Shown: positions 5,168 through 6,673 of the stretch, piece after piece
Layout: each line of letters opens with the position of its first letter
How positions within the stretch are numbered: the stretch's first letter is position 1
Notes under the pieces: generated by a model
What the model was told of the DNA's origin: nothing
Databases searched by the model: none
The model's input: the letters and a program-made list of their open reading frames with translations, nothing else
Origin: Paenibacillaceae bacterium UBA6304
Lineage (GTDB): Bacteria; Bacillota; Bacilli; Paenibacillales; Paenibacillaceae
Reading direction: 5' to 3'
Length of the DNA stretch: 6,673 nt
Assembly (NCBI GenBank): GCA_002439285.1
Contig: DJTQ01000100.1
Span: 1-6,673, forward strand
Position numbers and translations under genes: made by a program

Positions 5168-5750
5168 CTTCTCGTTTTTGATATTCGCCACCCCACTCTC
5201 TATATAGCATTTTCTTGATCCCTTCCCGGGTGCGGAAAAGACGCTGTCTAACGATATTCTCGCAGAGATCCAGTTGTTCGGCAATCTCTTTATAGCTTAA
5301 GCCCTGCTTCCATCGTAACTCCATCAAAAGGCGGTACTCTGGTTTCAACTTGCTCATATGAGAGAGAATGGCTTCTTCCATCATCTTGATTTCAACAGTT
5401 TGCTCCACGGATGGGACATTAGGACCAATTGGGTCTATATCCATATAAACACGCTCTATATCCAAGTGGTTACGAAATTTTTTGTTTTTTCTAAAATAAT
5501 TAATCGTGGTGTTGCGCGCAACGGTTTTTAACCAGGATTTCATCCCGTTTGCATTCTCGAACTGAGGTTTCTTCGTGACAACTTTAATAAACGCCTCTTG
5601 AATAATATCCTCGGCAGTCTGATGGTCCTTGACCAGATAATTAATAGTCCCGTAAACGAGATCATAAAAAGCATAATAGACTTCTTCCTGAATGGGATCA
5701 GACAAGTTATGAAAGTCGGCTCCGAGCAGCCATTCCAACCGTTCCGGCAT
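5142..5750 (-). CDS. ECF-type RNA polymerase sigma factor (sigma-70 family)
   Basis: This 202-residue protein would direct RNA polymerase to a small regulon under membrane or envelope signals. Region 2 (about 24-92) contains the DEAE-like core-binding segment TAEDIIQEAFIKV (45-57) and the promoter-melting/-10 segment KSWLKTVARNTTINYFRKNKK (71-91). A linker without region 3 (93-120) follows. Region 4 (about 123-183) includes LKPEYRLLMELRWKQGLSY (135-153) and the helix-turn-helix KEIAEQLDLCENIVRQRLFR (154-173). Two-domain layout and length are typical of ECF sigmas. ATG at 5750 follows AGGAG with a 6-nt spacer. It is the first gene of an operon with the anti-sigma gene, which begins inside its last codons. 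ECF sigmas often drive their own operon, but I could not find a convincing ECF promoter upstream. It resembles the SigX/SigV/SigW groups generally; no specific name is justified. Confidence 0.93.
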   Translation of the reverse strand: MPERLEWLLGADFHNLSDPIQEEVYYAFYDLVYGTINYLVKDHQTAEDIIQEAFIKVVTKKPQFENANGMKSWLKTVARNTTINYFRKNKKFRNHLDIERVYMDIDPIGPNVPSVEQTVEIKMMEEAILSHMSKLKPEYRLLMELRWKQGLSYKEIAEQLDLCENIVRQRLFRTREGIKKMLYREWGGEYQKREDGKSRISR

Positions 5751-5846
5751 GGTTCTCTCCTCTCTAGCCGTTAAGGCGCAACGATCTAAAAAACCAATAT
5801 CTCGATTTTACTATAAGATCGGCTTGAAAGGAATGATTTTCCATAC

Positions 5847-5892
5847 AAAAAAAGGAACAAGGGATACTCCAGAAGGAGAATTCCCTTGTTCC
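5847..5892 (-). terminator. strong rho-independent terminator after the yteA-type gene
   Basis: Read leftward, an 11-bp perfect stem (5882-5892 with 5854-5864) carries an additional inner stem (CTCC 5867-5870 with GGAG 5875-5878) and runs straight into seven T's (A-run 5847-5853). It lies 24 bases after the stop codon of the 5916-6494 gene and insulates the downstream sigma operon, which must therefore use a promoter between about 5760 and 5846. Confidence 0.92.
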
Positions 5893-5915
5893 AAAACATT
5901 GGTTTCGTGCTAGAT

Positions 5916-6494
5916 TCAGTCGTCGTCTACCGTTAAGGATTCGTAATCGGTAGCATTTCTTTTCGCGGACATGGCGGGTGAATCGGAATTCCCATACTCC
6001 TCCAACGTATGCCAGGCTTCGGCATCGTCAAATCTCCCGGCATTACGTTGCCTATTCTCGCCGGCTCCTTTGGGCGGTGGGGTAATGACACCCTCTTCCA
6101 CAGGACGGTAGTCGGATATATTGCGTTCCGGAGTATGGTCCACACAGTAAGAGGTATAAGGGACCGCCTCCAAACGTTCATAAGGAATTTCCGTACCGCA
6201 AACGGAGCAGTGTCCATAACTGGAATCACCGATCCGGCCCAAGGCCTGTTCAATTTGCTCGAGGCGATTATTCAAATTATCATCAACCGCCATATCGCGG
6301 CTTCGCTCAAACGTCTCTGTTCCGACATCGGCAGGGTGGTTGTCATAAGACGACAATTCTCCCGTCGAAGCCCGCAGCGAGTCCTCCATTCCCGGGCCAT
6401 TGCCGCTTGCCTTGAAATGCTTCTCGAGTTCTTGCTTTTCTTGTTGAAGATATTCTTCTAATTCCTGCAATTGTTTCTTCGTCAGATGGCTCAT
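5916..6494 (-). CDS. yteA: YteA-family sporulation protein, TraR/DksA-type zinc finger
   Basis: Members of this DksA-like family occur in endospore formers; their exact role is unproven, though DksA relatives act at the RNA polymerase secondary channel. The 192-residue protein starts with a charged coiled coil (about 4-27, TKKQLQELEEYLQQEKQELE), then the family signature ELSSYDNHPAD (46-56), a second helix (about 69-88), and the zinc-finger motif HCSVCGTEIPYERLEAVPY (95-113). Likely ligands are Cys96, Cys99, Cys117 and His120, so the last ligand is His, not Cys. An acidic tail with EYGNSDSP (166-173) is also typical of YteA. ATG at 6494 is preceded by AAGGAGGG (6502-6509) with a 7-nt spacer; an in-frame ATG at 6524 lacks this. 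The gene has its own terminator and is probably monocistronic. CATACATA on the minus strand (6541-6548) resembles a mother-cell -10 box, but no matching -35 was found. Confidence 0.9.
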   Translation of the reverse strand: MSHLTKKQLQELEEYLQQEKQELEKHFKASGNGPGMEDSLRASTGELSSYDNHPADVGTETFERSRDMAVDDNLNNRLEQIEQALGRIGDSSYGHCSVCGTEIPYERLEAVPYTSYCVDHTPERNISDYRPVEEGVITPPPKGAGENRQRNAGRFDDAEAWHTLEEYGNSDSPAMSAKRNATDYESLTVDDD

Positions 6495-6524
6495 GAACTT
6501 TCCCTCCTTCTGAAAATAGGCCAA

Positions 6525-6656
6525 GTTCTTTGGGTTCGCCTATGTATGATTTACCCCGTAACGAAGTAGGGTGACGCATTGACGACTTTATCTTACAATG
6601 AAAGTGCCGGAGAAAAACGACGGCGGGGAACTATCAAGCAAAGAAGACAATGGGGG
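6525..6656. other. upstream region of the yteA-type gene; no firm gene
   Basis: This stretch should carry the promoter of the leftward yteA-type gene, but no good housekeeping promoter is visible. A rightward frame opens at ATG 6598 (MKVPEKNDGGELSSKEDNG) and runs into the adapter at the window edge, but has no Shine-Dalgarno. A leftward frame ending at the stop 6588-6590 is also open to the edge. Either could be a truncated gene end; neither is supported beyond being open. Confidence 0.3.
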
Positions 6657-6673
6657 AGATCGGAAGAGCGTCG
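6657..6673 (+). other. Illumina adapter remnant (assembly artefact)
   Basis: The last 17 bases, AGATCGGAAGAGCGTCG, equal the first 17 bases of the standard Illumina TruSeq adapter read at the end of short inserts (AGATCGGAAGAGCGTCGTG...). A chance match of 17 bases exactly at the window's end is very improbable. These bases are not genomic, and the true contig probably ends at or before 6656. Confidence 0.95.

Noticed and set aside
5782..5846. Possible autoregulatory ECF promoter (minus-strand GGAAAA then CGATCT) and an inverted repeat CGATCT/AGATCG upstream of the sigma gene
   Set aside because: The -35-like element is a poor match to the AAC-type consensus and the spacing is about 15 bp; the 6-bp arms of the inverted repeat (5782-5787, 5816-5821) are 28 bp apart and may be chance.
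6598..6656. Rightward frame starting at ATG 6598 at the window edge
   Set aside because: Only about 20 codons before the adapter, with no Shine-Dalgarno and no recognisable sequence; it cannot be called a gene.
1..6673. Mobile element, CRISPR array, tRNA/rRNA, or a novel defence or biosynthetic cluster
   Set aside because: No transposase or integrase, no regularly spaced repeats, no tRNA or rRNA signature and no terminal inverted repeats were seen; every long frame belongs to a known chromosomal family.

Overview
This window reads as a short piece of the chromosome of an endospore-forming low-to-mid-GC Gram-positive bacterium, most likely a Paenibacillus or close relative. The support is a CwlJ spore-cortex hydrolase next to its partner GerQ, a YteA-family sporulation protein, AGGAGG-type ribosome binding sites in front of most genes, and use of TTG and GTG starts. 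Genus assignment is inference from protein character, not from a marker gene. The last 17 bases match the start of an Illumina sequencing adapter, so the window probably ends at the raw edge of a draft contig.

Layout, left to right. A possible tail of an unseen rightward gene (1-46) is followed by a hairpin terminator (49-77). A leftward FAD-dependent oxidoreductase of the phytoene desaturase/amine oxidase type occupies 100-1428. A divergent intergenic region (1429-1654) holds a candidate promoter for the oxidoreductase, a 7+7 palindrome and a sporulation-type promoter for cwlJ. The rightward pair cwlJ (1655-2077) and gerQ (2199-2639) ends at a terminator (2651-2678). A strong sigma-A promoter (2737-2764) and a structured leader precede a rightward CNNM/CBS transporter-like membrane protein of the HlyC/CorC family (2893-4254). 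A strong hairpin (4278-4312) separates it from a convergent leftward two-gene operon: an ECF sigma factor (5142-5750) and, overlapping it by 26 nt, a single-pass membrane anti-sigma factor (4331-5167). A leftward yteA-type zinc-finger gene (5916-6494) has its own strong terminator (5847-5892). The final 160 bases hold no firm gene.

Functional reading. The clearest unit is cwlJ-gerQ: CwlJ degrades the spore cortex during germination, responding to Ca-dipicolinate, and needs GerQ for its placement in the coat. The yteA gene also belongs to the sporulation gene set. The sigma/anti-sigma pair is a standard membrane-signal switch whose stimulus cannot be read from the sequence. The CNNM protein is likely a divalent-cation (Mg2+) efflux or homeostasis protein. 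The FAD enzyme has no pathway partners here.

I found no undescribed multi-gene system. The points worth a second look are local: the adapter tail, an awkward translation start on the CNNM gene, a GerQ without N-terminal lysines, a Cys3His zinc site in the YteA protein, and several palindromes in regulatory positions.
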